A stretch of DNA of 64,000 nucleotides, taken from Stachybotrys elegans (taxonomy: Eukaryota; Ascomycota; Sordariomycetes; Hypocreales; Stachybotryaceae). Positions 21,746-32,900 of this stretch are shown in pieces. Below the pieces are notes generated by a model. It was given only the letters and a program-made list of their open reading frames with translations, had not been told where the DNA came from and made no database searches. Both the position numbers and the translations under genes were made by a program. Within the stretch, counting starts at the first letter, position 1. Every line of letters begins with the position of its first letter. The stretch spans positions 1-64,000 of the forward strand of contig JAGPNK010000022.1 of the NCBI GenBank assembly GCA_020746835.1. Reading direction: 5' to 3'.

Positions 21746-23468
21746 TTACTCCACCTTGGGCGCTTTCTCAAGATCATCCGCCTCCGCATCGTATGGCTCA
21801 TCTAGCTGCATGCCCAGGAGCGTGTGTGCTTCCACCAATGTCTCCTCAGCGGGTACGATCAGACTGGCGACAGAGTACACGGCGAATGCCACGATAATAT
21901 CGTAATACCAGCTGAAGTTGGAAACATACATAGCCCCACCGATGTACAATTTTTGGTTGACATTGTATGCCAGGCCAGGCAATGTTGGGCCTATAGCACA
22001 AGCAAGTGCAAGTGCTGCCCTCCAGTTGACACCGTACTTGTAGCGATATCTGCCATGTGGGTGATACAACGCCGGCAGATCAAGTCCTCCTCGCTTTACG
22101 ACGTAGAAATCTGCAATTTGAATCCCCTATTGCTTGTTAGCTGAAATACCACTAATGACACCGGTACATACCATCATGGGAGCCAGAAAGATTCCCAAAG
22201 AGCCCATAAAGGCCAGCAATGAAGACGCGGACGCCAGAATCTTCCATGGTACCATTGCCCAGCTGCTGACCATGGTGATGAAAATGGCCCCTCGACGAAT
22301 ATTGAAATACTTGGGCATCAAACTGACGAGATCATTCGAGCCAGAGATGACGGTAGCCGAGATGTTGACACAGATCTGAGCCAACATCCATGATCCACCA
22401 GCGAAGAAAGCGGCTGCTCTGCCTCCCGGTCCATGCCAAGAGCTGATGATGGCGATTGGATCCCACACGTAGTCCGAGAAGGCTGGGCGGGAAGCAGATG
22501 CCACCACTATACCCAGGATAGCCACCCAGCTGCATACAATTGGGAAGTAGATTGCCTGGGAGAATGCGGACCGAGGCTTCTTGAGATAACGTGTGAAATC
22601 AGGGATGTTGACGCCGACCGTCGACCAACTGGCGGTACAGCTGTTCAGCGCCCAAACGGTCAGCCATGCTTTGCGGGAACCTGTTATTGAAGAGCTCTGA
22701 TCCCAAATATCACCGCCTCCGCCGGCCCGTTGACATGTCCAGATGACCATGCCAACGATGGTTGCAGTGCAGGCAACAACCTTGACGGTGAATAGATGCC
22801 TTAGCTTCTCAGGGTGTATGAGCAACAGTGGAAACTGCAAAGCCCAAAAGACAAAGTATGCAATTAACTGCTGGCTTGTGACCCCGACGCTCTCAGGGAT
22901 GCTGTTTGGGTAGGTCTCGAATGATGGCCAGATCGCTCGGATGACCTGCACCGTGGGGCCGACTCCGAGAAAGTTGGTGATGGCGTGCCAAAATAGAGCG
23001 GTAACCAGCCGTAGAACGACGGGAAAATAAGAGAAGTAATAGCCAAAGGATGATCTGGCGAGGATGGGGAACGGTGCGTGTGTTTTAGCGCCAATGTAAC
23101 CATTCAGAGCCATTGGCACTCCCATCACGAACGATCCCAGAACCACCGCAAGGATAGCTTCGCGCCTGGTCTTTGTCAGAAGCAACTCTTGATCATGCTG
23201 CCCGTCGCACTTACCATGTCAATCCAAGGGCCAAAATGGTACTGCCGGTCTGCCAGCTCTGAATACTAATGACATCACTGAACCAGTAGCCAAATATGGT
23301 CCAACTGGTCCAAGTCTGCTGCTGGCGAGGCGTAATGTCCAGGTCACGGTTCGACCATGTACCAGACGGAGCCCAACTGCTCTCTTCCTTCTGTAGAACC
23401 CAAGCCTCCGGACGCAACTTGTCCTTGAGCGAACCGGACGATCTGAGGCGATTTCGAAGATTGGCCAT
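21746..23468 (-). CDS. NCS1-family nucleobase permease (uracil/allantoin type)
   Basis: Three exons (23468-23215, 23165-22172, 22126-21746; introns 49 and 45 nt) give 542 residues, normal for fungal NCS1 transporters. The model shows about a dozen hydrophobic segments, the early WFSDVISIQSW helix, LALGLTW reading across the first junction into REAILAVVLGS, NGYIGA, FPILARSSFG, the NIPDFTRY motif typical of the family, and the C-terminal FLAPMM/GIQIADFY segment across the last junction. NCS1 members import uracil, uridine, allantoin, cytosine or thiamine by cation symport at the plasma membrane. Its place in a pyrimidine cluster favours uracil or thymine. The gene is divergent from a thymine-hydroxylase-like gene, with which it may share a promoter. 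The start ATG at 23466-23468 is the first in frame. Confidence 0.9.
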
Positions 23469-23616
23469 GGTACAATATCCAGGATGGTTTTCGTAAGGCA
23501 ATTTGCACGGAGGCCGTATTCAGGTCATAGTGCGGCCTGAAATGTCTTAATACTTGGCCGTATGCCATGAGAGCGTGTGGTGGGAGCAGCCATTGCCGAT
23601 AGGTCTAGTTGGAGTA

Positions 23617-23816
23617 GATAAGCCCGCGCGCCGCTATTGTCGATAGGGTTAGAATGAATGTCTCGCGGTGGAGATAATGTCGATATGCTAGACCTAAAGC
23701 ATGATAGATGAGATAAATCTTCGACTGGGGTTATGGTTTATGTGATAAGACACCAGATAACCATGAATGCGGAGAGTGTATGGAGTTCTCCGTATATTAG
23801 ACTAGACCATCTTATC
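23617..23816. promoter_or_regulatory. GATA sites in the permease/dioxygenase divergent promoter
   Basis: GATAAG at 23617 and 23744 and CTTATC at 23811, together with several GATAG, GATAAT, GATAAA and GATAAC variants, occur in the 435-bp region between the divergent permease and dioxygenase starts. They are candidate nitrogen-regulator sites. Confidence 0.5.
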
Positions 23817-23903
23817 CATTGTCCAATTATCAGACCATTATGAAAATATCCTTCCAGGCATCAATCTAACATCAAGAGCTTGACTACGTTCAAATCAACA
23901 GTC

Positions 23904-24982
23904 ATGGAGATTCCAGTCATCGATGTTTCCGGCTTCTTTGCTGGGACTGAAACTGATAAACAGCGCATCGCCAAGGAATTACACGCTGCCTGCTGCGCCC
24001 CCGGATTCTTCCAGATCACAGGCCATACAATACCGTCTGAGTTGCGGCAGCGCCTGTTATCAGTACTTCCCAGCTTCTTCGCCTTGCCTTCGGAGAAGAA
24101 GGCTGCCTTGCACCGGTCAAACTCCAAGTGCTTGCGTGGTTATGAGCAAGTTGGCGCACAGAAATTGGAGAAACCTTTTGCAGATCAGAAGGAAGGCTTC
24201 ATGATCGGACATGAGCTACCTGAAGATTCTGACTACCTTCGCGGACCGAACCAATGGCCAGATGATGCAGATGTGCCGTCTTTTCGGGCGATATTCACCG
24301 AATATTTCGCAGCCGTCCATGCCCTCAGCATCTCTCTGTTCCGTATGATAGCGCTGAGCCTGGAATTGCCGGAGAATTACTTTGATGACTTTGTCTCGAG
24401 CGAGCAATGTGAGAGATTCATACATCCCAGCAGACGTTCAGAAGCTAATGCCGTCAGCCATTGCAATGTGTCGAGCACACCGATACCCGCCGACCACACC
24501 AGAGAAGGCTGAGAGATCTCGTGGCATCGGCGCGCACACCGACTTTGGGGCGCTAACGCTGCTGCTCCAAGATGATCGTGGGTGACTCAAAAATTTGCAA
24601 CAGAGCCTTGCTGACCAGACCAGTCGGTGGACTGGAGGTGTATCACAGACCATCCGAGGCTTGGATCCCTGTCAAGCCTATCAAGGACGCCTATGTCGTG
24701 AATATTGGCGACATGCTCGGTCAGTTCATCTCTCCGCCCATCTGAAGCATCACTAACAGTAATGCAGAGCGATGGACCAACCAAAAGTACACATCGACTC
24801 TGCATAGAGTGATATCGCCGGTATCCCGTGAGGACCGCTATTCGGTGGCCTTTTTCAACGAGGGCCTTGCCTCGCAAATCATCCAGTGCATACCTACTTG
24901 TCTGAAAGAGGGAGAGAAGCCATTGTTTCCACCAATCACGGCTGAGGAACACCTTCGCTCACGGTACGGATCAAGTTACTGA
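23904..24982 (+). CDS. 2-oxoglutarate dioxygenase, thymine-7-hydroxylase-like (1)
   Basis: Four exons (23904-24408, 24458-24577, 24624-24719, 24768-24982) give 311 residues. It is an Fe(II)/2OG oxygenase of the IPNS/flavonol-synthase superfamily: IPVIDVSGF at the N terminus, GFFQITGH, the conserved MCRAHRYPP, the iron ligands His-x-Asp in GIGAHTDFGALTLL, the distal His in STLHRV, and the 2OG-binding Arg in DRYSVAFF. GIGAHTDFGALTLLLQDD followed by GGLEVY is typical of the group containing fungal thymine 7-hydroxylase, which oxidises thymine stepwise to uracil-5-carboxylate. The function fits a cluster devoted to uracil breakdown, but related enzymes act on other substrates. The donor at the second junction is GTGGGT, slightly atypical, yet it restores the expected GG-L-E-V-Y sequence in frame. 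Confidence 0.85.
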
Positions 24983-25028
24983 TGACTCAAGACCCGGCTG
25001 CAAAAGCGTAGAGTCGGGTCATAGTAGA

Positions 25029-25212
25029 GATAAGAGAGATAAGACAAGCCTAGTAAAGATAAGCTTAGCAAAGATAAGGCAAGTCTGATAGAGATAACCA
25101 AACCGAGTTGAGATAAGACAAGTCTACTATTAATGATAAGGCAATCTGGGAAAGATAAGGCAAGCGACTAAGGCAAATCTAAAAGATGTAGTGTAAATCT
25201 AATAGAGATAAG
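25029..25212. promoter_or_regulatory. GATAAG array between the two dioxygenase genes
   Basis: Eight GATAAG hexamers, all on the plus strand, start at 25029, 25038, 25058, 25073, 25112, 25135, 25154 and 25207, with GATAGA and GATAAC variants filling the gap near 25087-25098. Many are followed by a (G/A)CAAGTCT-like tail, so the region is an imperfect minisatellite of about 19-20 bp. It lies about 0.15 kb before the second dioxygenase gene and could bind GATA-type nitrogen regulators at high density. Confidence 0.65.
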
Positions 25213-25363
25213 GTAGTATTAGGAGAAGCCAGAATATGTCTTAGTTCACCTATAGGAACGCAATTATAGCATGAAGCAGGAAGTGCATGACGGATTTAAT
25301 ATATACTGTCGTCTATGCATTGAGAAAGGATAGGGATAGAGTGCACCAAAAATTGAACGGAAA

Positions 25364-26773
25364 ATGACGAGTCTAAGTGGTACAACGCCAGCAGTCTCAG
25401 CTAACAACTTGTATGCTCGCTCAGTTTGAACGAGAGCCTTGATAGCACTGACACTAAGTGAACAGCGAGATCCCGCTCATCGACTTTGGAGCATTCCGCC
25501 AGGGCGATGAAAAGGCAAAGACCGAGACGGCAAAGGCCATCCTCTCAGGCTTCCAACGGGCTGGCTTCATCTACCTATACAACCATGGCATCTCCAAGGC
25601 GTCAGTCAGTCAAGCTTTCGACGAGTCTGTGAGGTTCTTCAAACGTCCACTAGCCCAGAAAGAAGAACTTGCTTGGACAACACCAGAAGCCAACAGGGGA
25701 TATGTCAGGCAGGGTAGGGAGAAATTAGCCAGCGATAACGTTAATGACGGTGATGTTGATAAGCAGCGAGAGAGCGAGGGCCAAGACGTAGGTTTCAATC
25801 TGCCGCTCTGACTGCTGTGCTAACAAAAGACAACAGCTCAAGGAGACCATGAACATCGGACGTGAGGGAGACGGCTTCGACAATCACTGGCCAGACTCAT
25901 TCGATAACGAAGGCAAGATGTTTAAGAGCAGTATGTTAGCATTCTTTGATGAATGCCAGCATGTGAATCTCGAGATTATGAGAGCTATTGCTGTTGGTCT
26001 TGGAATCCAAGAACATTGGTTTGATAGCTTCTGTGACGCTGGTGACAATACCTTGCGTCTGCTTCACTACCCCAAAGTCAGCACAGAGGTATTCCGAAAG
26101 AACAAGTTCCAGGTGAGAGCGGGAGCACACACGGGTGAGTATTCCGGTGGTTCAAATGGCTTCACGACTGACATGACAATCTACTGTAGACTATGGCAGT
26201 ATCACGTTACTGTTCCAGGTAAGTGATCAGGTATCGTATATCATGGTGATGCCGCGCGCTGACACGCTTGCAGGATATGGCGGGAGGCCTTCAGGTCCAG
26301 TCACCTGACGGCACTTTTGTCGATGCAACACCAATAGCAGACACCATTGTCGTCAACGCCGGTGATATGTTGGCCAGATGGTCCAACGACACAATCAAGA
26401 GCACCAAGCACAGAGTGATCGAACCTCAGAAAGGCAGTCTGGAGAACGGGACTCATCCAGTGAGTAGTAGTACTACAAAGACGCTCTTATATGACAAGAC
26501 ATAACAGGGAGTCCAGGCCCGTTATAGCATTGCCTATTTCTGCATCCCGAATGTTGATAGTCTGATCGAGGCCATCCGTAAAACTCCTGCAAGAGTGCGC
26601 TATAACTCAGTATTCTGCTAATGTTTCTCAGCCGGCACATACGACGATGCTCAAGACAGGAAGTATCCAAGTATTAAGAGGTGAGTTGGCTAAGTTGATC
26701 CTACGAGATAAAGATGACATTGACACCCAACAGCAAGCAATATCTAGTTCAACGTCTTGCTGCTACGTTTTAG
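25364..26773 (+). CDS. 2-oxoglutarate dioxygenase, thymine-7-hydroxylase-like (2)
   Basis: Eight exons are proposed: 25364-25379, 25459-25787, 25837-26134, 26190-26218, 26274-26459, 26517-26577, 26632-26680 and 26734-26773, closing as 335 residues. Visible blocks are IPLIDFGAF, GFIYLYNHGI, RGYV-QGREK, LKETMNIGREGD, NTLRLLHYP, the iron ligands in AGAHTDYGSITLL, GGLQVQSPDG, VNAGDMLARWSN, the distal His in STKHRVIEP and the Arg in ARYSIAYFC. All ligands are present. It is a close structural relative of the preceding gene but belongs to a different subgroup, so the pair is not a recent tandem duplicate. The 16-nt first exon is the least certain part: the second exon has no in-frame ATG, and this ATG with a 79-nt intron is the simplest solution. 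One internal exon is only 29 nt. Confidence 0.8.
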
Positions 26774-27344
26774 CGCGAAGTGGGTTTTAGGAACTGTTGA
26801 GATATAAGAAGGCAGTAAGAAAGGGGTGTTTACAGGTCTTAGCAAGTTCTACTACTGGGCTCTATCAACATTAGCTTTCGTGACCGTCAATATCTATCCT
26901 GGACCTATGCTTATCTGTTTTATGAGATATACAAACAGTTCCACTCCGTTCTTAAACTCAGATAGCATCGACACGATTGGTTACTTGACTTCTGAGGAGC
27001 TGATGCAAAGAACGATTCAAAAGTTCGGGGCGCTGTCGCATGCCTTCGAGCCTGCGTTGGCCGGCACGAAGACGCACGTAACAGCATCCGACATAACAAG
27101 GCTATCTTACGCAAACGTCTCACCACGTCATCTTTCAACACAGCCAACCGCTGGGCAGTCGTTGCATAATAGGAAGGAATGTTGATTGCATCAAATTGCG
27201 TAGAATCGGGGAGATGAGAGTTTGCGACTACCTGTTGGTTCGTGCCATGTCGCCTTGATGAACCCGTCTCCCCTGGGTCTCATCTTTCCCACCCCCTGTC
27301 ACCCTTCCCAACCACAAATATGCGCCGAACAACTACCTTCTTGT
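26774..27344. other. Intergenic region, no gene seen
   Basis: About 0.57 kb after the second dioxygenase gene. A 119-codon frame at 26826-27185 has no recognisable domain and was not accepted as a gene. Confidence 0.45.
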
Positions 27345-28320
27345 CGCAGCCATGGCCTTGGGCTACATGTCCGATATTTCACCTGACACGGCCAGCGTAC
27401 CTCAGTTCCTCTACCCCCACTTTTTCGTCACTCCCCCGCCATCCGGCAAGACGGCCATATCCAACACGGGCATGGCTACGAGTGCTCCAGGCAGCTCTTG
27501 GGCCTGGGCACCAGTAGGCTCAATTGGCCGTCGCGACGAGTCCGAAGAAGCAGCCCAGAATGGCCTTACCGCAAAGGCAGAGACGATGGCGGCGACATAG
27601 ATGTTCAGGTTGGGTTCAACTAGTACGACTCAGTCTCCGAGCTTGCTACCCGCGCGGACTCTGGAGCAGCTCGACATCATAATCCTCAACGCCGGGTCTG
27701 GCGAGAGAAGGAAGCCTTCAATCGCAACACGGGTTTTGAGGAAATTTTCAAGTAAACTACCTGTCCAATATGTTTCTGCCCATCCTGCTTCTCTGCAATC
27801 CAAGAGCAACGCTGTCGGTGCACCTGGTCGCCTTGTGTTGGTCTCGGACACGGCGGCTGTATCCAAGCTCAGGGAGCGCGACACGAGCCCACTGTTGTCT
27901 CACTATAGGAAGCCGTCGCAGAAGCCAGACATGTTCCAGCGCAGCCACGTCCAAGCTACTGGGCCAGTTATCCATAGCCAAGCGTGGCGACCTCGTCGGT
28001 CACCTCTCCTGTCCCAACCCGGCCTCTGTCACGGCTCCCGCCTGGAAACCATGGGCACTGTCGCGGGCAAGTGACACGAGTAGTGGAGCGAATTGCTGGA
28101 GGATCGTGCGAGATCGGGGCGCACATCATTGTCGACGCGTCTGTGAGTCAAGTGTAACTACAGGCAGAAGGAGTTGGGCCCAATCGACTGACAATCTTGA
28201 ATCATGCATTCTATACCCAGGAGGCCTTACACTTGCAGGTTCGCTATGGGAGGAGCTCATGGACGAATTGGCCTTTGCCGGCGTTAAGGAGATAGTCAAG
28301 GCGTGGCTCAATAACCACCA
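27345..28320 (+). pseudogene. Short-chain dehydrogenase/reductase pseudogene
   Basis: Pieces of an SDR of the fungal retinol-dehydrogenase-like type lie in order but in shifting frames. These are DTASVPQFLYPHFFVTPP followed by GKTA (N terminus before the dinucleotide motif), LDIIILNAGSG (the NAG strand), GFEEIFK and NYLSNMFLPILLL, GRLVLVSDTAAV (equivalent to the catalytic-Ser strand), SKLLGQL (the YxxxK helix, with Tyr not evident), EIGAHIIVDASVSQ, and a C-terminal LWEELMDELAFAGV. At about 27750 a single missing base turns FKVNYL into a stop (TAA), and the Gly-rich TGANSGLG motif is lost. At least three shifts are needed. It probably belonged to the neighbouring catabolic cluster or is an unrelated relic. 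Confidence 0.65.
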
Positions 28321-29991
28321 CAACAGCCTTCAGACTCTGCTTTATGGATATTGGCCGAGCTGTTTTAATTTATTTCAGATTTGAAGCTCCTAACCTAGAC
28401 ATGGTTAATCGGTGTGTCCGCGCTGATATCTCGCAAATAAGACTTGTGTCATGTCATAGGGGGCTGCATACATTGCGTAGCTATCAAGTTGGATTGCCTC
28501 TTGGATCTCTTAGATCTTACGGTACTGCAGCAATGTCTGAGCCTCATGTGGAGGGTGAATGCCTCTTTATCCACGACTTGAGTTTCCAATGATGAAGACG
28601 GTCTGAATGCAACGGCTTCAGCAAAGGCCACGAGGGTTGGGCCTTTACTTAAAAATGTCGGCATAACGTTTAGTTTGAGCTCATCTCGTCAGCAGCATTT
28701 TAAGATGGCTCCTGTAAGGCATATAGTCGCCCAAGCCACATGAAGGAAGGTCGAGAGTGTACTTCGAAACAAATTGAGTGGTATAAGGAGACCCTACGCA
28801 TTGGAGCCACACAGAAGTAGATGACGGATATCCAGCGTCTCGTTGATAAATAGATGGCAGGGCGAACAACGAAAAACTGCCGAGAACTAGTAAAGTCCCA
28901 CAACTCTTCATTTGCATGGCTGATGTGTTGCTCGAGGATAATCGTGGCAGGAGTGGTATGCGGTCATAAACCACACCTTCATCTCACGCAAGCAAAAGTG
29001 GTGAGCTCATCTAATTCCGGTCAGCGGCTTGCTGAATTGAGTAGCATGACTGGCTTACTATTCGCTCATTAGTAACAAATTCATCGCTGCATGCCCTGCC
29101 GTAAGCCGCCACCAAATGTGTTGAGATAGAGGGCAAATGAGCCCTCCAAAAGGGGTATCCGCACATGTCTATGACCACTCGAAGCCTCCCTTCTTTCCCA
29201 ATCAAACAAGTCTGACATCTTGTTTGCGGATATCACTGCACGGGTTGCAAAATTGCAGGCCGCGAGACACTGCGCTATTCTAGCCGCAGGCCTGCATCGG
29301 CCCGGCTACGTACGACACTAATCAAGCTCTCTTGAAGCTTCTTTCGCCGCCTCATGTCACTGGGCCATACTTGGTGGCCTTGGGTGCGAGGATAGCTTCT
29401 CTGGCATTCCCAATCAGTGTTCTAAAGGCTGGAATGAAGACATCTGCCTCATCCATGGATCAAATCGAATATGTCAGTCAATTTGCGTCTCTGGCTAATT
29501 AACAGCATGGCCAACTCTAATCCGAAGGTGAAGCGGTTTGCTCCAGTATGTTATTGTCAACTCGATGCCCAACGTGTCGAAGTGATTGCATGAGTAGACC
29601 CCCATGAAGCCGTTCATGATTAGGGGGTTGGAGGCTGTGATATTAGACGAACTATAGAGTGGATAGCTTCAGCTGCCATCTATACAGATTTGCTCCATGC
29701 CAACGAACAAGTATGCTGAGTTTGAGTTCCTGCAAACTGCAAATGGAATGCGAATCTTCTACGGCTTGGACAATGAGCAGACTGAGAAACTCTCGGCATT
29801 CCAGGATGCCTTGTCTTGAGCGTATGAGTCCAAGTATAAAAGGCCTGGAAATCACCTTCGTTTGATCCACGACGAGCTTCACAGCAATGATCACAAACTC
29901 ACCATCCACTTCTTTGCTTTCATCCACAACATCACGTCTACCACAGCCAATTCGTTGCGACCTATTCACACAGTCATCTCGCGCAAGTAAA
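28321..29991. other. Gene-poor spacer and metalloprotease promoter region
   Basis: About 1.7 kb without a supported gene. A frame at 29313-29480 reads through LLSPPHVTGPYLVALGARIA, which looks like an old coding scrap, but I cannot name the family. The right part (29650-29990) is probably the 5' region of the metalloprotease gene; an in-frame upstream ATG at 29887 could extend that protein by 35 residues. Confidence 0.45.
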
Positions 29992-32900
29992 ATGTCCAGC
30001 AACGAGACTACCCAGAAAACCAATGGCTCTCCAGCCCAGGACGATCAGGCGAGCACGACTACGTCTGATATTGCGCCTACAGAGAATGGCGGCTCGTCCC
30101 CGGACTCTACAGAGGCCGAAGCTCACAGAGCAGGTGATTCGAATGTGGCAGTCTTTATCGCAGATAAGCCCACGATCGACCCTCCTGTCCGAAGTAGCAC
30201 CCTCCACTGGTCCCATAGAGCCTGCAAGGCGGTCGTCCCATCGGCCGTGCCGAAGCAGCATGAGGGTTCGCTCTTGGCGGCTCAACGCAGCGTGGCTGGA
30301 AAGACTCCCACCGTGTTTACGAATGAAAGGAATCTATGGGAGGGCACCCCACAATTCCTCGTGTATTTTTTCATGGGGGGAGACGCAGTCCAGAAGCGCA
30401 AAGTGGTTGAGACAATCGATGAATGGACATGGTACGCCAATGTGGTCTTTCTGGAGACAGATTCGCCCGAGAAGAGCACTGTCCGCATTCGCTTTGACGA
30501 AAACGATGGAAACTGGTCCTACGTCGGTCGAAACTGTGTCGCAATTGCCAAGACAGACGCGACCATGAATTTGGGATCTGTCGATGGCTTGTCCCCAAGT
30601 ACAAGTGGCTTCGAGAGGGGTGTGATCCTCCACGAGTTTGGGCATACCCTTGGCCTATTGCACGAGCATCAATCCCCGGCACACGGAGGCACCGCAGTGC
30701 AAAACGTATCTCAGGCCTTGCAATTCTATAAAACCGACCAGAATTGGTCCGAGGAGCAGATCTATCAGCAGGTCATCAACGTTTACAACTCATACGACGT
30801 GTCAAACTACTTACAGGTGGACATAAACTCCATCATGCATTATCCTCAGCCCAAGGAACTCACGGGCTTGGACTACGACATCCCCTACAACGAAAGGCTT
30901 ACCGACCTGGATAAGGCCTACATGATCTTACAATACCCTCGGAAAACGATGCATCCCAAGGCCGAGGCAGAAGGGTGGTCCATCGAGAGGGCGTTGAAGG
31001 TGATCGAAGCTCCAGAAGATGTTGCTGCGGACATCGTAAAATACGCCGATCTGAACCGCGACCACTATGGCGAGATCTCTCCCGTCAACATGCGCGCTGT
31101 TCTCAAGAAATGGTGTCGAGAGAAATATGGTGTTGTAGAGCAGCCATCACGAGCTCCAATTCAAACGCCCACGCCACTTCGTGCGCCCACCAATGAGAAA
31201 AAGCATGAGGAATCTTTCGCATATCAGCTTTATGACAAGCTATCGACCATGTTCTGTAAGTATACTTCTGATCCCAGGCATGGGCTATTCGAAAGCTAAC
31301 GTCTTAGGCCCCGGTGGCGGGCAGTACTTTGCCCTCCAGTTCCCTACTCGGTTCCTGGACCAGCAGACCTTCTCGTACAAGCTCGACGGCTACCTTTCTC
31401 GTTTCAACAAGCCCGTCGCGGTGAATGAGGCTGAGTTCGCGCTCACTGACGCTCTGTATCCCATCGCGCCAATTGTGGGCGGGACCAATGGGCAATCGCT
31501 GTCGCGAAACTACAGCAAGGCTCTCAATAGCCTGATCCCGACTTTTGAAAGTACGGCAGTCCGTAAGCAGCGCGAGAGGATGCGCCAGTGGTTGCTCAAG
31601 GATACCATGTCTGGCAACGCTGCCTATACGATGGACACGCGGCTAGCCATTCCTGGTTTGTCTGCGGAAAGCGCCAAGGAGCTCTCGGCGGCGACTGGTA
31701 TGACGATTACACGTGGCCCTTTGACTGCACCACTCGCCGACCAAAAGGCGGCAAAGGACATGGCAATGCAGGCGATCAAGGTTGTGCAAGAGGAGGCAAT
31801 GGACACACCCAGAGGCATGACTCGCATGGAGTTTTCCGATGCACTTATGCAGGCCTATCTCAACGACCGCCAAGAATGGGAAACCAGGAAGGATAAGATG
31901 ATCAGGGATGCCGAGAAAGAGATGGAAACGGATCCCCAGGCCATGGACAGACTGACACGGAGTCTTGCGCATATCAGTGCTCTCGAGGAGGCCAAGCTGG
32001 CGGCCAAGCATGGCGACGCCGTGGTCCGCGGTTACAGCCGCACAGTACGCGGCTTCTTGGGTCATCTGGACATAAAGAGTGTTGCTGAATCGCTGCAAGA
32101 CGCCAAGGACTCGCTGCGTGATTCAGCGCTTTCATCACTGTACACGGCATCTTCCGTTTACCCCGTAGCCATGATGCCCACGGACTGGTTTGAGGCTCTC
32201 GACACTGGATTCACGCGTGAGGAGCTGTCCCAAGATTCAGATCTGATCAAGGCCGCTATCAAGGCAAAGGCACAGCTCATCGACAACCTCGATAACCAGA
32301 TCGCCAACTTGCGAGGCTTTAACAAAGGCGACCCGGAACTGGCCAAGAAAGCAATGAAGGAAGCCGCAGCCAGACGCGAAACCGCGATTGCTGAGCTCTC
32401 AAAGAAGTACACCGCCTCCACAATCTCCGCTGTTAAGATGGCCCTGACAGCAGCTTCTGGACCGGCCGGTGTAGCTGCGGAAGCCGCAACTATGACAGTA
32501 CTTAGTATCCTGGAAAAGCCAAAAGAAGATAAAGACAAGACCAGCCTCTTGAATATTGTCGGGGGAGAACAAGGACTAAAAGATATCGGCAAGCAAATTG
32601 ACGATGTGGCAGCGGCCAATATTGCCGTCAACTCTGCCTCGCGGGCCCTCACAGAACACATGAGCGAATACTCTCTTGCCGTTGCCGGAGACACCCAGAC
32701 TATGGTCGAAGGGCTCCAGAGACAGTTGACTAACGCCAAGCGGGAGCTCGACGAGCTACAAGAGAGCTACATGGTCGCGCAGCGTACCACGAACGGACCA
32801 GTTGCGGAGCTCAAGGATGTTGGCAAGCTACCATCGGGCAATGGTGGATCCCGTTGGTCCGAGGTGCACATTCTGTCCAGTGTCTCGGATGAGTACACCC

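Noticed and set aside
23181..23220. A 29-nt intron or TTG start in the permease gene
   Set aside because: An acceptor 20 nt further (GACCAG) gives a normal 49-nt intron and the expected LGLTWREA sequence.
25029..25212. The GATAAG array as a CRISPR or telomere-like repeat
   Set aside because: Units are imperfect and about 19-20 bp with no constant spacer length, the genome is fungal, and the motif does not match a telomere repeat.
26826..27185. A 119-codon protein after the second dioxygenase
   Set aside because: No recognisable domain, no good start context, and overlapping frames of similar length on the other strand.
29313..29480. A coding scrap with LLSPPHVTGPYLVALGARIA
   Set aside because: It looks like old coding sequence, but I cannot name a family and found no flanking exons.
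31181..31307. A separate gene starting with ATG at 31181
   Set aside because: This part overlaps the metalloprotease exon in another frame; a GT-AG intron (31256-31307) joins the downstream frame to the protease without a break.
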